From CAVORB01 sp963736235 (lineage in GTDB: Bacteria; Pseudomonadota; Gammaproteobacteria; Chromatiales; Chromatiaceae), in assembly GCA_963736235.1 (NCBI GenBank), contig CAVTOR010000003.1, positions 1-64,000 on the forward strand: a DNA stretch of 64,000 nt. The letters run 5' to 3'. Made by a program: the position numbers and the translations under genes. Shown in pieces: positions 10,946 through 21,480 of this stretch. How positions within the stretch are numbered: position 1 is the stretch's first letter; each line of letters begins with the position of its first letter. A model generated the notes under the pieces. It was not told the origin of the DNA and searched no databases. It saw only the letters and a program-made list of their open reading frames with translations.

Positions 10946-11524
10946 ATGATCGCCAAGCAGCCGGCGCCACCAGGCCGCGGCTCGCGCCTGCTCTCGCTCG
11001 CCGCCGGGCTGGAGGCACTCATCGCCTGGAGCGGACGGCTCCTGGCCTGGCTCTCGCTCTTCATGGTGATCGTCACCTTCCTCGTGGTGGTGCTGCGCTA
11101 CGCCTTCGATCTGGGCTGGATCGCGATGCAGGAGTCGGTGACCTACATGCACGCGAGCCTGTTCATGCTCGCCGCCGCCTACACGCTGCAGCAGGGCGGC
11201 CACGTGCGAGTGGACATTCTTTACCAGAGGCTGTCGCCGCGCGGCCGCGCCTGGGTGGATCTGCTCGGCACCCTGCTGCTGCTGATCCCCGTCTGCGTCT
11301 TCATCGCCTGGTCAGGGTGGGACTATGTCGCTGGATCCTGGTCGGTGCAGGAAGGCTCGCGGGAGGCGGGCGGCATCCCGGCGGTCTATCTGCTGAAGAG
11401 CCCTGATCCTGGCGCATGCCAGTGCTGTTGCTCCTGCAGGGTATGGCATGGATGCTGCGCAACGGGTTGTTCCTGGCGGGCGTGGAGGCGGCCCTCCCCG
11501 CGCAGGGGAGACGCCGATGGCTGA
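10946..11524 (+). CDS. TRAP transporter small permease (DctQ-like), frame disturbed
   Basis: The small membrane subunit of a TRAP transporter, with four transmembrane segments expected. The first three are clear (around residues 30-50, 68-86 and 108-128). The conserved end of the fourth region, MPVLLLLQGMAWMLRN, is only found in a different frame from 11416. Single extra C bases near 11403 and 11422 explain this, and a third indel returns to the stop at 11522-11524, which overlaps the start of dctM. It partners the large permease downstream. No DctP-type binding protein is present nearby. Confidence 0.75.
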   Translation: MIAKQPAPPGRGSRLLSLAAGLEALIAWSGRLLAWLSLFMVIVTFLVVVLRYAFDLGWIAMQESVTYMHASLFMLAAAYTLQQGGHVRVDILYQRLSPRGRAWVDLLGTLLLLIPVCVFIAWSGWDYVAGSWSVQEGSREAGGIPAVYLLKSPDPGACQCCCSCRVWHGCCATGCSWRAWRRPSPRRGDADG

Positions 11525-12899
11525 GCTCATGCCGCTGCTGCTGTTCCTGGCGGTCGGCGCGGTGCTCCTCAGCGGTTACCCGGTGGCCTTCGCCCTCGGC
11601 GGCACCGCCCTGGTCTTCGCCTTCGTCGGGGAGTGGCTCGACCTGTTCGATCCGGCCTTCCTCGAGGCCCTGCCGAACCGGGTCTACGGGGTGATGACCA
11701 ACGAGACCCTGATCGCGGTGCCCCTGTTCGTGTTCATGGGGGTCATGCTGGAACGCTCTCGCGTAGCGGAGAGCCTGCTGGATACCATGGCCCTGCTGTT
11801 CGGCCCCTTGCGCGGCGGGCTCGGGATCTCGGTCACCGTCGTCGGCATGCTGCTCGCGGCCAGCACCGGGATCGTCGGCGCCACCGTCGTGACCATGGGG
11901 CTGCTCTCCCTGCCGACGATGATGCGGCGCAACTACGACCCGAGCATCGCCGCCGGCACCATCTGCGCCTCGGGCACCCTGGGCCAGATCATCCCGCCCT
12001 CCATCGTCCTGGTGCTGCTGGGCGACGTGCTCTCCGCCGCCTATCAGCAGGCCCAGCTCGACATGGGCATCTTCTCGCCGGAGACGGTCTCGGTGGGCGA
12101 CCTCTTCGTCGGCGCCCTGATGCCGGGGCTGGTGCTGGTCGCTCTCTACATCCTGTATCTGCTCGGAATCGCCTGGCTGCGGCCGGAAGCGGTGCCGGCG
12201 ATCCCGAGAGCCGAGCGTGCCGTCGCTGCCGGGGCGCTGTGGGGCCAGGTTCTGCGGGTGCTCGTTCCGCCGCTCGCCCTGATCGTCGCGGTGCTGGGCT
12301 CCATCCTCGGCGGTCTGGCGACGCCGACGGAGGCCGCCTCGGTCGGCGCCGTCGGCGCCATGATCCTCGCCGCCGCCCAGCGGCAGCTCAATTTCGGCAC
12401 CCTGCGCGAGGTGGTTCGCCAGACCACCGTCGTCACCAGCATGGTGTTCATGATCTTCATCGGCGCCGCCCTGTTCTCACTCGTGTTCCGCGGCTTCCAC
12501 GGCGACGAGCTCGTCACCGAGCTGCTGACCGGGCTGCCTGGCGGAACCCTGAGCGCGGTGGCCCTGGTGATGCTGGTGATGTTCCTGCTGGGATTCATCC
12601 TCGACTTCATCGAGATCACCTTCGTCGTCGTGCCCATCGTCGGGCCGGTGCTGCTGGGTCTCGGTTTGGACCCGGTGTGGCTGGGGGTGATGATCGCGAT
12701 CAACCTGCAGACGTCCTTCCTCACGCCGCCCTTCGGCTTCTCCCTGTTCTACCTGCGCGGGGTGGCGCCGCCAGAGGTGACGACGATGCAGATCTACCGC
12801 GGGGTCGTGCCCTTCGTCGTCATCCAGCTCCTCATGCTCGGCGCATTGGCCCTGTGGCCAGAGCTGGCGACCTGGCTGCCCGAGGCGATTTACGACTAG
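11517..12899 (+). CDS. TRAP transporter large permease (DctM-like)
   Basis: A 460-residue polytopic membrane protein of the DctM family, with about 11-12 hydrophobic segments. Family signatures include NETLIAVPLFVFMGVMLERS, ASTGIVGATVVTMG and a duplicated half containing TPTEAASVGAVGA and LTPPFGFSLFYLRG. The ATG at 11517 overlaps the stop of the small permease, so the two are translationally coupled. The substrate, probably an organic acid taken up with Na+, cannot be read from the sequence. Confidence 0.9.
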   Translation: MAELMPLLLFLAVGAVLLSGYPVAFALGGTALVFAFVGEWLDLFDPAFLEALPNRVYGVMTNETLIAVPLFVFMGVMLERSRVAESLLDTMALLFGPLRGGLGISVTVVGMLLAASTGIVGATVVTMGLLSLPTMMRRNYDPSIAAGTICASGTLGQIIPPSIVLVLLGDVLSAAYQQAQLDMGIFSPETVSVGDLFVGALMPGLVLVALYILYLLGIAWLRPEAVPAIPRAERAVAAGALWGQVLRVLVPPLALIVAVLGSILGGLATPTEAASVGAVGAMILAAAQRQLNFGTLREVVRQTTVVTSMVFMIFIGAALFSLVFRGFHGDELVTELLTGLPGGTLSAVALVMLVMFLLGFILDFIEITFVVVPIVGPVLLGLGLDPVWLGVMIAINLQTSFLTPPFGFSLFYLRGVAPPEVTTMQIYRGVVPFVVIQLLMLGALALWPELATWLPEAIYD

Positions 12900-12903
12900 G
12901 ACG

Positions 12904-12970
12904 CGCTGACCAAGTCAGCGCCTCCCGCGGCACATGGATGTGACGTATTGGTTTTGGCCACGATGGCCAA
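12904..12970. terminator. Two short hairpins between convergent genes
   Basis: Right after the dctM stop lies CGCTGAC-CAA-GTCAGCG (12904-12920), and at 12954-12970 TTGGCCA-CGA-TGGCCAA. Neither has a clear T run. They sit between the convergent ends of dctM and the PilZ gene, so a bidirectional terminator role is plausible. Confidence 0.35.
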
Positions 12971-12984
12971 TAGTCAGCGTCGCC

Positions 12985-13335
12985 TCAGAGCGATCGACGC
13001 GCCTGGGTCATGCCGTCGCCCGGAAGGCGCGCGGACCGACCGCGCGAGCGGCCGAGGCTCTGGAGCAATTCGGGTCGCGGCTCGCGGAACATGACCCCGG
13101 CGCCGCCCGCCTGATGATGCACGACGATGGCGGGCACCAGCCAGTCGGCGCCCTCGTAGTCGAGCTCCAACTCCACCAGCGTGCCAGTGGGAAGCGTAAG
13201 GGACTGGACCTCGAGAAACATGCCCTCGGCACACAGGTTGCGGCCACGGGCGCGGCAGAAGCGCCGCCTGCGGTAACGAATATAGACCGAGCAGTCGATC
13301 TGGTGCCGTAAGCTGTATCTGCGTTCGACGCTCAT
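12985..13335 (-). CDS. PilZ-domain protein
   Basis: A 116-residue single-domain PilZ protein, the type that binds cyclic di-GMP. The RxxxR motif is present as RRYSLRH near residue 5. The second motif, normally D/N-x-S-x-x-G, reads NLCAEG, so the Ser is Cys here. The C-terminus is a basic tail. The start at 13335 (MSVERRYS) fits the family best; the open frame extends further upstream. It is divergent from the amidohydrolase gene, 82 bases away. Binding of c-di-GMP is likely but the Cys substitution makes it less certain. Confidence 0.8.
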   Translation of the reverse strand: MSVERRYSLRHQIDCSVYIRYRRRRFCRARGRNLCAEGMFLEVQSLTLPTGTLVELELDYEGADWLVPAIVVHHQAGGAGVMFREPRPELLQSLGRSRGRSARLPGDGMTQARRSL

Positions 13336-13417
13336 ATCCCTCAGTTCCTTCGTTTTTCTGTCTCCAACATGGTAGGGGAGTACCTTGACGACACGGTGCC
13401 GAATCCATGACGAACGC

Positions 13418-14193
13418 ATGAAGCAGACACCGGTCTTCGACAGTCATCTGCACATCATCGACCCGCGTTTCCCGCTGGTCGCAAACGCCGGGTTCCTCCC
13501 GGCCGCGTTCACCGTTGAGGACTACCTGGAACGGACTCTCGACCTCGGCGTGGTGGGCGGTGCCGTCGTCTCCGGCTCTTTCCAAGCCTTCGATCAGTCC
13601 TATCTGGAGGCCGCCCTGGCGCGGCTTGGACCCTCCTTCGTCGGCGTGACACAGCTGCCCGAGCAAACATCGGAACGCGAGATCCTTCGCCTCGATGCCC
13701 TCGGCGTACGGGCCCTGCGCCTCAATCTGCGACGCGGCGTACATGCGGACGCGCGGTCGATGGTACGCCTTGCCAGACGCGCCTTTGATACGGCCGGCTG
13801 GCATGCGGAGCTCTATCTGGACAGCACTGACCTACCCGCGCTTGCCGGGCTGTTGAAAGGGCTGCCGCGCATGTGCGTCGATCACCTGGGGCTGTCACGC
13901 CGCGGGCTTCCTCATCTGCTGCGGCTGGTGGAGAGGGGGGCCTGGGTCAAGGCAACCGGCTTCGGCCGGCTCGATTTTCCCCGGCCGAGGCGCTGTCCGC
14001 GATCGCCCGCGTCGCGCCGGAGGCGCTCCTGTTCGGCACCGACCTGCCCTGCACCCGCGCACGGCGACCATTTGCCGCCGCCGACATCCGGCTGCTCGAG
14101 GATGCGCTGGCTGAAGAGGCGCTGGTGCGCAAGGTCCTGTTCGAGAATGCCGTCCGCCTCTATCGGAACACGTCGTTCACCCCGGGGCATTGA
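13418..14193 (+). CDS. Amidohydrolase (2-pyrone-dicarboxylate lactonase-like), one frameshift
   Basis: A metal-dependent hydrolase of the amidohydrolase_2 type, about 258 residues after repair. The N-terminal FDSHLHIIDPRF supplies the HxH metal site, CVDHLG lies mid-protein, and FGTDLPCTRA near the end gives the active-site Asp. The frame breaks near 13975 in a T/C run (GATTTTCCCCGG), and one missing base restores it (LDF to SPAEALSAIARV). The homopolymer context suggests a sequencing error. Substrate unknown. Confidence 0.75.
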
Positions 14194-14245
14194 GGGACCA
14201 GATACAATGAGGGGAGACGCGGAGCGCGCACAGGCAGGGCCAAGA

Positions 14246-14284
14246 AAAAGAAGCCCCGAAGCCCGGGGGTCCTGGCTTCGGGGC
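14246..14284 (-). terminator. Strong hairpin with T-rich tail on minus strand
   Basis: Stem GCCCCGAAGCC (14253-14263) pairs with GGCTTCGGGGC (14274-14284). On the minus strand it is followed by TTCTTTTTCTT, a good rho-independent tail, so it probably ends transcripts from dmeF. It also lies 60 bases after the amidohydrolase stop and may act in both directions. The 200 bases between it and the dmeF stop hold nothing I recognise. Confidence 0.65.
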
Positions 14285-14482
14285 AACTGCATTCCCGGCT
14301 GGGGCGGCCGGGAGTTTGGGGGCCGCCGAGGGAGGGGGATGATTGGCGACCCCCAGCGTCACGTAACGCTCAAACAGTAGGATTCCGAAGCCAGAGGAAA
14401 GTTCAACGCCTCGCCGCGGAGTTCCGCCGGAACATCAGGACAGGCGGCTGTTTTGGTCCGGAAGCTTGACGATCGGCCCTTT

Positions 14483-15454
14483 TCAGAGCGAGGGGCATTC
14501 CTCATCGCGACAGCGATTGACCTCCACGGTGACGTGCCCGAGCTCCGGAAGATGGGCGAGCAGCGCCTTGTAGTGCTCCGGCTCGCGGGGATGGTGGGTG
14601 ACCAGGGAGACGATGGCACCGAGATCGCGCGGCCCGAGGCGCCACACGTGGAGGTCGGTCACCTGGTTGTCGGCGTCCGCCTCGAGGGCCTGACGGATGC
14701 GCGACAGGGTGCCCTCGGACGGGCTGCTGTCGAGCAGGACCCCGCTGGTCTCTCCCACCAGACCGTAGGCCCAGCGCGTGATCAGGGCCGCCCCGACGAG
14801 GCCCATGAAGGCGTCCATCCATACCCATCCGAGGAACTTTCCGGCAACCAGGGCGACGATGGCGAGCACCGAGGTCAGGGCATCGGCGAGCACGTGGAGA
14901 TAGGCGGCGCGCAGGTTGTGGTCGTGGTGGTGATGGCCCTCGTGGGTCGAGTGGTCGTGATGATGATCGTGACCGCCGTGGTGATGGCCGGCCTCGCCGC
15001 CCTGGAGCAGCCAGGCGCTGACCAGGTTCACCACCAGCCCGATGACGGCGACCACGATCGCCTCGTCGAAACGAATGGTCTCCGGTGCGATCAGACGCCC
15101 GACCGACTCCAAACCCATCATCAACGCGACGACCGCGAGCGCCACCGCGCTGGCGAAGCCGCCGAGGGCCGTGACCTTGCCGGTCCCGAAGCTGAACCGC
15201 GGGTTGTCGGCGTGGCGGCGCGCGTAGCGGTAGGCGAAGACGGCGATCGACAGGGCCGCGACATGGGTGCCCATGTGCCAGCCGTCGGCCAGCAGGGCCA
15301 TGGAGCCGAACAGATAGCCGGCGGCGATCTCGACCACCATCATGCAGGCCGTCAGGATCACTACCAGCCGGGTCCGGCGCTCGCCCTCCTGGGTGTCGAG
15401 GTTGAAGTCGTGACCGTGCCGCCAACGCTCCACCGGATGCGGATTCTTGTCCAT
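14483..15454 (-). CDS. dmeF: DmeF-type cation diffusion facilitator
   Basis: A 323-residue CDF metal/proton antiporter with six predicted transmembrane segments. The N-terminus (HDFNLDTQEGERRTR) and the first helices with LLADGWHMGTH are characteristic of DmeF, which exports Co2+/Ni2+. The transport site pairs are visible as ADGWHMGTH and VLADALTS. A cytoplasmic His-rich loop (about residues 155-180) lies between helices 4 and 5, as in the family. It starts only 7 bases after polA ends, on the same strand, so cotranscription is likely. Confidence 0.85.
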   Translation of the reverse strand: MDKNPHPVERWRHGHDFNLDTQEGERRTRLVVILTACMMVVEIAAGYLFGSMALLADGWHMGTHVAALSIAVFAYRYARRHADNPRFSFGTGKVTALGGFASAVALAVVALMMGLESVGRLIAPETIRFDEAIVVAVIGLVVNLVSAWLLQGGEAGHHHGGHDHHHDHSTHEGHHHHDHNLRAAYLHVLADALTSVLAIVALVAGKFLGWVWMDAFMGLVGAALITRWAYGLVGETSGVLLDSSPSEGTLSRIRQALEADADNQVTDLHVWRLGPRDLGAIVSLVTHHPREPEHYKALLAHLPELGHVTVEVNRCRDEECPSL

Positions 15455-15461
15455 CGCCGAC

Positions 15462-18168
15462 TCAGTGCGCCTCTTCCCAGTCGTCGCCGATGCCGACGTC
15501 CACCACCAGCGGAACCGCGAGCTCCGCCGCCGTCTCCATGGCCGCCCGAATAGGCGTGGCGGCGTCCTCCACCGCGTCCTCGGCCACCTCGAACACCAGC
15601 TCGTCGTGGACCTGCATGATCATTCTCACCGGCGGCGCCTTCGTCTGGATCCAACCGTCGACCGCGATCATCGCCCGCTTGATGATGTCCGCCGCGGTAC
15701 CCTGCATGGGGGCGTTGATAGCGGTGCGCTCCGCGCCGGCGCGCCGGCCCTGATTGCTGTGGTCGATGTCGGTTAGGTAGAGCCGCCGGCCGAACAGGGT
15801 CTCGACCCACTTGCGCTCGCGGGCCTGGGCGCGGGTGCGGTCCATGAAATCCTTCACCCCTGGGTAACGCTGGAAGTAGAGGTCCACGTACTCCTGAGCG
15901 GCGCCGCGCTCGATGCCGAGCTGGCGGGCCAGCCCGAAGGCGGACATGCCGTAGATGAGCCCGAAGTTGATCGCTTTGGCAGAGCGGCGCTGATCGCCGG
16001 TGACCTCCTCGGGCGCCATGCCCCAGACCTCCGCGGCGGTGGCGCGATGGATGTCCAGGCCGGCGGCGAACGCGGCCAGCAGACGCTCGTCGCCGGAGAG
16101 GTGGGCCATGATCCGCAGCTCGATCTGGGAGTAGTCCGCGGCCAGCATGCGACAGCCCGGCGCTGGAACGAAGGCGCGCCGAATGCGCCGGCCGTCCTCG
16201 CTGCGGATGGGAATGTTCTGCAGATTGGGCTCGGACGAGGACAAGCGCCCGGTGGCGGCGACCGCCTGATGATAGGAGGTGTGCACCCGGCCCGTGACCG
16301 GGTTGACCATCTGCGGAAGCTTGTCGGTGTAGGTCGACCTGAGCTTGGCCAGCCCCCGGTGCTCGAGGATGATGCGGGGCAGGTCATGGCCTTGCTCGGC
16401 GAGCTGCTGGAGCACCGTCTCCGCGGTGGAGGGCGCGCCCTTCGGCGTCTTCGCCACCACCGGGAGCCCGAGCTCCTGGAAGAAGATCTCCCCGATCTGC
16501 TTCGGCGATCCCATGTTGAACTTCCGCCCAGCGCTCTCGTAGGCCGCCTGCTCCAGCGCGTGCATGCGCTCGGCCATGTCCTTGCTCTGGGCCGCCAGCT
16601 GGGCCGCGTCGATGCGCACGCCGTTGCGCTCCATGCGCGAGAGCACGGGTACCAGGGGAATCTCGATCTCGCGATAGAGCCGCTCGAGGCGAGGCTCGCT
16701 TTCGAGCCTGGGCCAGAGGGCGCGGTGCAGCTGGAGCGTCACGTCGGCGTCCTCGGCGGCGTAAGGCCCCGCCTGGTCCAGCGGGATCTGATCGAAGGTG
16801 AGCTGCTTCGCGCCCTTGCCGGCGATGTCCTCGAAATGAATGGTGTCGTGATCGAGGTATTTCTTCGCCAGGGAGTCCATGTCGTGGCGGGTCGCCGTGC
16901 TGTCGAGCACGTAGGACTCGAGCATGGTGTCGTGGGCGACGCCCTGCATCCCGATGCCGTGGTTGACCAGCACGTTCATGTCGTACTTGAGGTTCTGCCC
17001 GAGCTTGGCGCGGTCCGGGTCCTCCAGCAGTGGCTTGAGGCGCGCCAGAACGCGCTCACGGTCGAGCTGATCGGGTGCCCCGGGGTAGCTATGCGCCAGG
17101 GGTACGTAGGCCGCCCGTCCGGGCTCGACGGCGAAGGAAACCCCCACCAGCTCCGCGCGCATGTAGTCGAGGCTCGTGGTTTCGGTATCGAAGGCGAATA
17201 GCTTCGCCGCGGTCAGGCGCTCCAGCCAACGATCGAGGGCGTCCTGCGTCAGCACCAGATCGTAGACGGCATCGCCGCCGGGAGTTGTTGGGGCAGCGCT
17301 TGCGGCTTCCCCCTGCCACTTCCAGGGTCGCCAGCAGGCGCCTGGACTCGAAGCGCTGGTACCAGCCGCGCAGGGTATCGACGTCCGGTGCCGCGGGACG
17401 CAGATCAGCGGGCCCCAGCTCCAGCGCGACGTCGCGCTTGATCGTGGTGAGCTCCCGGGCGAGGGGAAGCCGATCGAGGCTGGCGCGCAGGTACTCCCCG
17501 ATCTTGCCTTTGACGTCCCCGGCGTGCTCGACGACGCCATCGAGAGAGCCGTACTCCCGGATCCACTTGGCGGCCGTCTTGGGTCCGCACTTGGGCACGC
17601 CCGGAATATTGTCGACGCTGTCGCCGACCAGGCTCAGGTAGTCGACGATCCGCTCCGGCGGCACCCCGAACTTCTCGACCACGCCGTCCCGATCGAGCAC
17701 CGTGTCGCTCATGGTGTTGATCAGGGTGATGCGCTCGTCTACCAGCTGCGCCATGTCCTTGTCGCCGGTGGAGATGAGCGTCTCGATGCCCTCCTCCGCC
17801 GCGCGCACCGCCAGGGTGCCGATCACGTCATCCGCCTCCACCTCCGGCACCTCGATCAGCGGCAGCCCCATGGCGCGAATGACCTCCTTCAGGGGCGCAA
17901 GCTGCTCGCGTAGGTCGTCGGGCATGGGCGGGCGGTTGGCCTTGTACTCGGGGAAGATGTCGTCCCGGAAGGTCTTGCCGGGAGCGTCGAACACCACCCC
18001 CATGTAATCGGGCTGGTACTCGTCGACGAGCTTGCGCAGCATGGTGAGCACACCCAGCAGGGCGCCGGTGGCCTCGCCCTTGGAGTTGGTAAGCTTAGGC
18101 AGGGCGTGGAAGGCGCGAAACAGGTACGAAGAGCCGTCGACGAGGATGAGAGGATATCGCTTGTCCAT
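15462..18168 (-). CDS. polA: DNA polymerase I, one frameshift
   Basis: About 901 residues once one base is removed. Order: 5'-3' exonuclease (LILVDGSSYLFRAFHALP, GDKDMAQLV, GDSVDNIPGVP), a 3'-5' exonuclease-like domain (FAFDTETTSLDYM) and the family A polymerase with motif A (ADYSQIELRIMAHLSGD), motif B (RRSAKAINFGLIYGMSAFG) and motif C (VHDELVFEV). An extra G near 17320 shifts the frame between the exonuclease half (up to EVAGG) and the rest (WQGEAAS). The start at 18168 gives MDKRYPLILVDG. Every motif is intact apart from this break, so a sequencing error is likely. Confidence 0.93.
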
Positions 18169-18240
18169 GGGCGCTGGGGTCTCGAATTTGCTGCGCGGCA
18201 AGGGTACCGCTCGGACGGACGGTCTGTTCGAATTGCGGGA

Positions 18241-18813
18241 TCAGGCCACGCGGACGGTAAGCGGCGCGATCTGTCGGTAGACCAATGGCAGGGGTGGATG
18301 ACAGCTAAGGGTAAGGATGCGGGTGCCGGTCGAGTAGAACAGGTGGTAGGTCTGATAGAGATGAAGCTCCCCGCCCCCGGAGAGCAGGCCCATGGTCACG
18401 TCGAACGCCCGCCGATCCTCCTCGACGAAGCCAAGCACCGCATCGTCGATGCGCAGAGCGCCGCGGCTGAACTCCACCTCCGGGGCGTCCTCGCCGCGAC
18501 TGCCGAGAAAGCGGGGGTAGAGGAAACGCTTGACCTCGGGTGTCAGCACCAAACCGATCTGGCCCTCGCCGAATAGCCAATGCAGACCCCGCACCTCATC
18601 GCTCGCCCGGTCGTGGGAGCCGAAAGCGGTGGCCCAGCCTCGGAAAAAGGCCGAATAGCGTTGGATGGTGCGTTCTGTCGGCATTCGATGGGTGACGAGT
18701 TTGAACTCGCTCAATACTACCTTAAGCAGCCGAGCGACGCTGCTCTCGTTATGAAGGTCCCAAAGGGTCGCTGCCTGTCCCGATCCCGAGCGGCACGCGG
18801 GGCGCCGCGCCAA
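18241..18813 (-). CDS. Hypothetical protein
   Basis: A 190-codon open frame between polA and the glucan synthase. I recognise no family. A start at residue 44 (MPTERTIQRYSAFFRG) would give about 147 residues. The C-terminal half is well ordered (RIDDAVLGFVEEDRRAFDV, LHLYQTYHLFYSTGTR) and has no signal peptide or membrane segment, so a soluble cytoplasmic protein is expected. Its position on the same strand as its neighbours supports a real gene. Confidence 0.5.
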   Translation of the reverse strand: MARRPACRSGSGQAATLWDLHNESSVARLLKVVLSEFKLVTHRMPTERTIQRYSAFFRGWATAFGSHDRASDEVRGLHWLFGEGQIGLVLTPEVKRFLYPRFLGSRGEDAPEVEFSRGALRIDDAVLGFVEEDRRAFDVTMGLLSGGGELHLYQTYHLFYSTGTRILTLSCHPPLPLVYRQIAPLTVRVA

Positions 18814-18860
18814 CTCCAGATCTCCCGACTAGCTGCGGAACGCTCTGCCGCCGGTCGGGC

Positions 18861-21471
18861 TCAACCGGTGACGCGGTTCGGGCGGATCTCCGCCATGGTG
18901 CCGACCAGGGTGGCCGGCAGCTTGGGCCAGGCGCTGATGAGGGAGACCAGGACCGCCGCGAGATAGGGCACCGACTGCACCAACAGCACCGCCGACCAGA
19001 CCCGCACGTCGAGCATGTCGGCGTCGTCTCTGAGCAGCACGAAGGCGGACCCCATCCACAGGGCGGTCAGGAACAGGAGCTCCTCGCGCACCTCGGCGAA
19101 TGCGCGGATCAAGGCGGGCGCCTGCGCCAGCTTCGGCGTGCGGAAGAACCCGAGCTTGTGGGTAACGAAGCCGGTCCAGATGGCACGGGCGATGGTATGT
19201 GACAAGGCGAGTCCCGCGATCCCGGCCGCGAGGCTCTGGCGCCAGGTCGCGACCACGCGGCGCCGGTACAGGAACAGGCTCTTCGTCACCTTGAAGACGA
19301 AAAGGGCAAGCGGAATGATGGCGATCATGATCAGGGGCGGGGCGAAGTGCGCGGGGAAGGTCACCATCCCCACGGACCAGGCCAGGGCCGCGAAATTGAA
19401 GAACAGGTTCAGCCCGTCCGCGAACCAGGGCAACCATCCGGCGATGAAATGGTATCGCTGGCCCCTGGTGAGGGCGCTCTTCTCCAGACCGAAAAGCGGC
19501 TTGAAGTGGCGGCGCAGAATGACCACCGCACCGTAGGCCCAGCGGAAGCGTTGCTTGCGGAAGTCGGTGAAGGTATCCGGCATCAGCCCACGGCCGTAGG
19601 TGTTGGGGATGTAGAGCGCCTTGTGCCCCGCCTCGAACAGCCGCAGCCCGAGCTCCGCGTCCTCGGTGATGCTCCACTCGGCCCAGCCGTCGGCCGACTC
19701 CAGGGCGGAACGCCTGACCATGGTCATGGTGCCGTGCTGGATGATGGCGTTGCGTTCGTTGCGCGTGACCATCCCGACATGGAAGAAGCCGTGGTACTCC
19801 GCCATGCACATGGCCTTGAACGCATTCTGGTCGCCGTCGCGATAGTCCTGGGGCGCCTGGACGATCGCTACCTCCGGGTCGGAAAAGGCGGGGACGAGAT
19901 CCCGTAGCCAATCCGGGCGAACCAGGTAGTCGGCGTCGATGACGGCTACGCACCTCCGCATCGGCGGCCGTCTGGCGCAGGGCGTAATTGAGGGCGCCGG
20001 CCTTGAAACCGGCGAGGGGGTCGACGTGGAAGAAGCGGAAGCGCGGGCCCAGTCTCTCGCAATGCTTCTCGACCGGCTGCCAGACCTCCGGGTCCTTGGT
20101 GTTGTTGTCCACCACCAGCACCTCGTAGTGCGGGTAATCCAGGGCGGCAAGGGCATCGAGGGTCTCGATCAACAGCTGGGGAGGCTCGTTGTAAGCCGGC
20201 ACGTGGATGGAGACGAAGGGCAGCTCGTCGTCGGTCACCTTGCGCAGTGGGAAGGGTCGCCGCCATTCGACCAGCCACAGGGATTCCGCCCACTCGTGCG
20301 CCTCCGAGACCAGGAGCAGCATGATGCCGATGCCGCCAAGCAGGAGCACGAGTCCCACGGCGACCGTGGGCAAGGTCATGTACTGGCGGGTGTACTCGTA
20401 GACGATCCACACCGCCGCGGTCGCGATCAGGTAGGTCACCAGCGCGAGAAAGCCCTTGCCGCCCGAACCCAGGGTCGAGCTGTCGCGAAAGACCAGGGTC
20501 AGGATGATGACGGCGAAGACGAAGGACAAAGCCGCCAGCTCACGCCACTGCGGTATCCGGACCACGGGTTCCGTGAACGTGAACTTGGGCTCGCGCTCGG
20601 CGTCGTAGACGCCCCAATAGGAGCCGATCGCGCCCTCGATCTTGCGCTTCCACGGCTGATCGAACGCCTCCATGATGTAGTAGATGTAGCCGGAACGCTC
20701 CGCCACGTTGAGGAAGCGGCGCAGGAACTGGGTCTGGTTGTGCAGCGAGGCCTCGGCGCCCTTGCGCTTGCGCCCATAGCTCGGCCAGCCAACCTCGGAA
20801 ATGACGATCGGCACTCCCGGATAGGTCTCCTGGAGCTGCTCGTAGCGCATGACCACATAGTCCACCGCCTCGTCGACCGGAATACCCTCCCAATAGGGCA
20901 GGAGGTGCACAGCAATGAAATCGACCTGCTCGACGAGCTCGGGATGCGTGAGCCAAACGTGCCACGGCTCGGCGGTGCTGACGGGGGCCCAGACCTCGCG
21001 CTTGACGCGCTTGATGTAGTCGATGAGCTGGTCGACCGTGAGGTCTTTGCGTAGCAGGACCTCGTTGCCGACGATGACGCGGACCACGTTGTGAGGGGTC
21101 TCGCGGTAGACCTCGACGAGCCGTTCGAGCTGCGCGTCGTTGGTTTCGAGGCGTTTGTCCAACCACCCGCCCAGGGTGACATTGAGCCCATGCCCGGCGG
21201 CCAACTGCGGTATTTCGGAAAGGGTCTGGGTCACGCTGTAGGTGCGTACCGCGTGGACCTCGTCCTGCAGCAACGCGAGATCCTCGTCGATCTCCTCGAT
21301 CGTCGGGTAGGTGCTCGTGGTGGGATCGTCGTCCGCGCGCATGGGCTGGAAGGAGAATCCCTGGATGCGCGCCGGCCACGCTGGCTCCTCCGAAGGCAGA
21401 TTCAGCAAGCCCCACAGCGCCACAGTAAGGAGCGCGATGATCAGGGTATAGATTATTCCGGCGCGATTCAT
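18861..21471 (-). CDS. GH17-GT2 beta-glucan synthase (NdvB-like), one frameshift
   Basis: About 869 residues after removing one base near 19952. Order: an N-terminal membrane segment (residues 4-25), a periplasmic glycoside hydrolase family 17 domain (about 35-300; VGNEVLLR and ISEVGWPSYG carry the catalytic Glu positions), membrane segments, a processive GT2 domain (PAYNEP, DNNTKD, IDADYLV, ITEDAELGLRLFEAG, QRFRWAYGA) and further C-terminal membrane helices. The same arrangement occurs in NdvB of Pseudomonas, which makes cyclic beta-1,3-linked glucans. The break between AADAEV and VAVIDADY is one inserted C. The gene is followed upstream on the same strand by a GT39-like protein. Confidence 0.85.
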
Positions 21472-21480
21472 AAGCCTTGG

